A stretch of DNA of 64,000 nt, from NCBI RefSeq assembly GCF_012027325.1, contig NZ_SNUG01000005.1:1-64000 (forward strand), written 5' to 3'. A program made the position numbers and the translations under genes. The notes below the pieces were generated by a model. It was not told the DNA's origin. It searched no databases and worked only from the letters and a program-made list of their open reading frames with translations. This stretch comes from Thermococcus sp. M39. GTDB taxonomy: Archaea; Methanobacteriota_B; Thermococci; Thermococcales; Thermococcaceae. Of the stretch, positions 62,953-64,000 are shown piece by piece (position 1 is the first letter of the stretch; each line of letters opens with the position of its first letter).

Positions 62953-63370
62953 TCCTTTCCCTCCTCTCGAATTGGAGATAACAGTGGATCAGCTCCTCAA
63001 TTTCTCTGTAGTCTTTCTCTTTTTTCCCAAGCATCTTTCTAAGCCTTTTATTCTCTGCAATAAGCCCAGATAACTGGATTGCTAAGTTTTGATTATCCAT
63101 TGCTATTCCATAGGAAGTAAACTTCAACGGAGACCATTTGCCTTCAACTTCATAGAGCTTTTCTTCAAGCTTTCTCACTTCCTTTCTCAACTCCTCAACA
63201 TTCACGTTGGTACTTTCATCTAAAAACTCTCCGAGAAGGATTATTTTGAGAGCTTCATCTAACCTAAACCCGTGCTTTTCAGCAATCTCCTTAATCTTCT
63301 CAAAAACTTCATCATCAATTTGAAATACGACTTTTCTCCAACCTACTTCAGGCTTTACTACAATTTTCAT
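62945..63370 (-). CDS. Ribbon-helix-helix-like protein with C-terminal coiled coil
   Basis: A 141-residue protein. Residues about 10-50 have the strand-helix-helix pattern of ribbon-helix-helix DNA-binding proteins (KVVFQIDDEVFEKIKEIAEK, then GFRLDEALKIILLGEF). Residues about 55-140 are coiled coil with an internal break (VEELRKEVRKLEEKLYEVE, later LIAENKRLRKMLGKKEKDY). It may be the DNA-linked or dimerising member of the cluster. It overlaps its upstream neighbour by 23 bases and its downstream one by eight. Confidence 0.6.
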   Translation of the reverse strand: MKIVVKPEVGWRKVVFQIDDEVFEKIKEIAEKHGFRLDEALKIILLGEFLDESTNVNVEELRKEVRKLEEKLYEVEGKWSPLKFTSYGIAMDNQNLAIQLSGLIAENKRLRKMLGKKEKDYREIEELIHCYLQFERRERSE

Positions 63371-63677
63371 ATTCTTTCATCTCTTCTCTCAGTTTTCTGT
63401 TTTCCAGGCTGAGTTGCAATCTAAGCTTTTTCATTTTTTCTTTATCTCGCTTGGCTTTTTCACTGAACTCTAACAGCATTTTATAGTGAGACTCAACATC
63501 CCTGAGTCTCTTTTTCAATCTTTCACGTTTTTCAATCAGATATTTGATTTCGAGAAGTTTCAAAGTCCTCTCAAGCTCTTCAAGGGAAGTAAACTTCTTC
63601 TGGATTTCCCGCTTTTCCTTCCTAATTTTGTGGAATTCCTCACAGCTGACCCTAATCTCTATTTCCAAGGAGGACAC
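63348..63677 (-). CDS. Coiled-coil protein of unknown function
   Basis: About 106-109 residues of nearly uninterrupted charged helix (FTSLEELERTLKLLEIKYLI, RKLREEMKEYENCSKA). A GTG at 63677 lies within the likely ribosome site, while TTG at 63668 is six bases after AGGTG and may be the true start. No catalytic or binding motif is visible. It overlaps genes on both sides. Confidence 0.55.
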   Translation of the reverse strand: MSSLEIEIRVSCEEFHKIRKEKREIQKKFTSLEELERTLKLLEIKYLIEKRERLKKRLRDVESHYKMLLEFSEKAKRDKEKMKKLRLQLSLENRKLREEMKEYENCSKA

Positions 63678-64000
63678 CTCTAAAGATTGAGTGCGGTTTC
63701 TGTTTCTTTATAAAATTAACCTCCAATGGGAGACCCTTAAGGCTCTCAATAGCTTTAAGCACTGATGTGGCTTCTCTTTCTGTTGGGGCTTCTTTTGAGC
63801 GGTAGTCAAATTTTTCAATAAAAGCCCTCATTAGATCTTTAGTTCTCTCGAGCTTTTTTATTTGAATCTCTCTTAGCTTGCCAGCCAGCTTTGGACTTCT
63901 TTTCCGAAGGAGGAGCATCAGCTCTTCGTAGTGCTTTTTGCATAGAATTGCTTCTGAGTTCTTATAGTCTTCAATAAGTTCGCTGAGTCTGTCAGCTAGA
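63652..64000 (-). CDS. Helical protein of unknown function (5' end beyond the window)
   Basis: The frame is open to the right edge, with codons upstream of the internal ATG at 63918 reading LADRLSELIEDYKNSEAILC, so the gene begins outside. The product is rich in lysine, glutamate and leucine, with helices such as AGKLREIQIKKLERTKDLMR and an end PHSIFRGVLLGNRD. No family was recognised. It overlaps the next coiled-coil gene and is the most upstream visible member of the cluster. Confidence 0.55.
   Translation of the reverse strand, partial: LADRLSELIEDYKNSEAILCKKHYEELMLLLRKRSPKLAGKLREIQIKKLERTKDLMRAFIEKFDYRSKEAPTEREATSVLKAIESLKGLPLEVNFIKKQKPHSIFRGVLLGNRD

Overview
This window comes from a hyperthermophilic euryarchaeon of the order Thermococcales, most likely a low-GC Thermococcus or a close relative such as Palaeococcus or Pyrococcus. 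The evidence is the archaeal gene set (LysW-type lysine cluster, AGOG glycosylase, archaeal GAPDH, WtpABC, archaeal ApgM, cyclic 2,3-diphosphoglycerate synthetase, beta-RFAP synthase family), a CGP-CTERM tail on a solute-binding protein, BRE/TATA promoters, strong Shine-Dalgarno sites and tightly overlapping operons. No rRNA, tRNA, CRISPR array or intact insertion sequence was seen.

Layout. 0-1.2 kb: a gene tail and a 5'-truncated geranylgeranyl-reductase-like fossil. 1.3-10 kb (+): a complete alpha-aminoadipate lysine operon (homocitrate synthase, homoaconitase, homoisocitrate dehydrogenase, then LysW carrier, LysX, Y, Z, J, K). This set can also serve ornithine/arginine synthesis. 9.9-17.9 kb (-): a full histidine operon hisZ-G-D-B-(small ORF)-H-A-F-IE-C-HAD phosphatase. 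In front of hisZ lie its own promoter, a palindrome and a short ORF that ends in three histidine codons at a possible +1 shift site. 17.9-25.3 kb: DNA repair (AGOG), a pterin-related GHMP enzyme beside a decayed dihydropteroate synthase gene, an EamA transporter, a class II amidotransferase, DUF364, an HSDR_N protein, a tandem phosphoesterase and a CBS protein. 25.4-32 kb (-): an apparent five-gene operon joining an Fbp-type ABC importer to cyclic 2,3-diphosphoglycerate synthetase and phosphoglycerate mutase.

32-51.6 kb is an accessory carbohydrate island: BadF-type sugar kinase, Opp/Dpp-type importer lacking its ATPases, GlmD-like deaminase, a secreted GHL10/amidotransferase-like/CARDB fusion, a ceramidase-family amidase, an M14 peptidase, GNAT, a second SIS protein, NagA, DUF917, an Lrp regulator, and a GHL/TIM-barrel/Gfo-Idh trio. 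Taken together it looks like a pathway that scavenges an N-acylated amino-sugar polymer or glycopeptide, possibly bacterial cell-wall material. This is the best candidate for an undescribed system in the window.

52-64 kb: tungstate importer WtpABC, an amino-acid permease, GAPDH, a CinA-like protein, an eIF2B-like protein, a DUF433/DUF5615 toxin-antitoxin pair, a racemase-like protein that has lost one catalytic cysteine, CoaBC, the CrcB fluoride channel with DUF190, and at the right edge an operon of at least five small, overlapping coiled-coil proteins of unknown function. Start sites were chosen from Shine-Dalgarno spacing and family N-termini, and several are shorter than the longest open frame.
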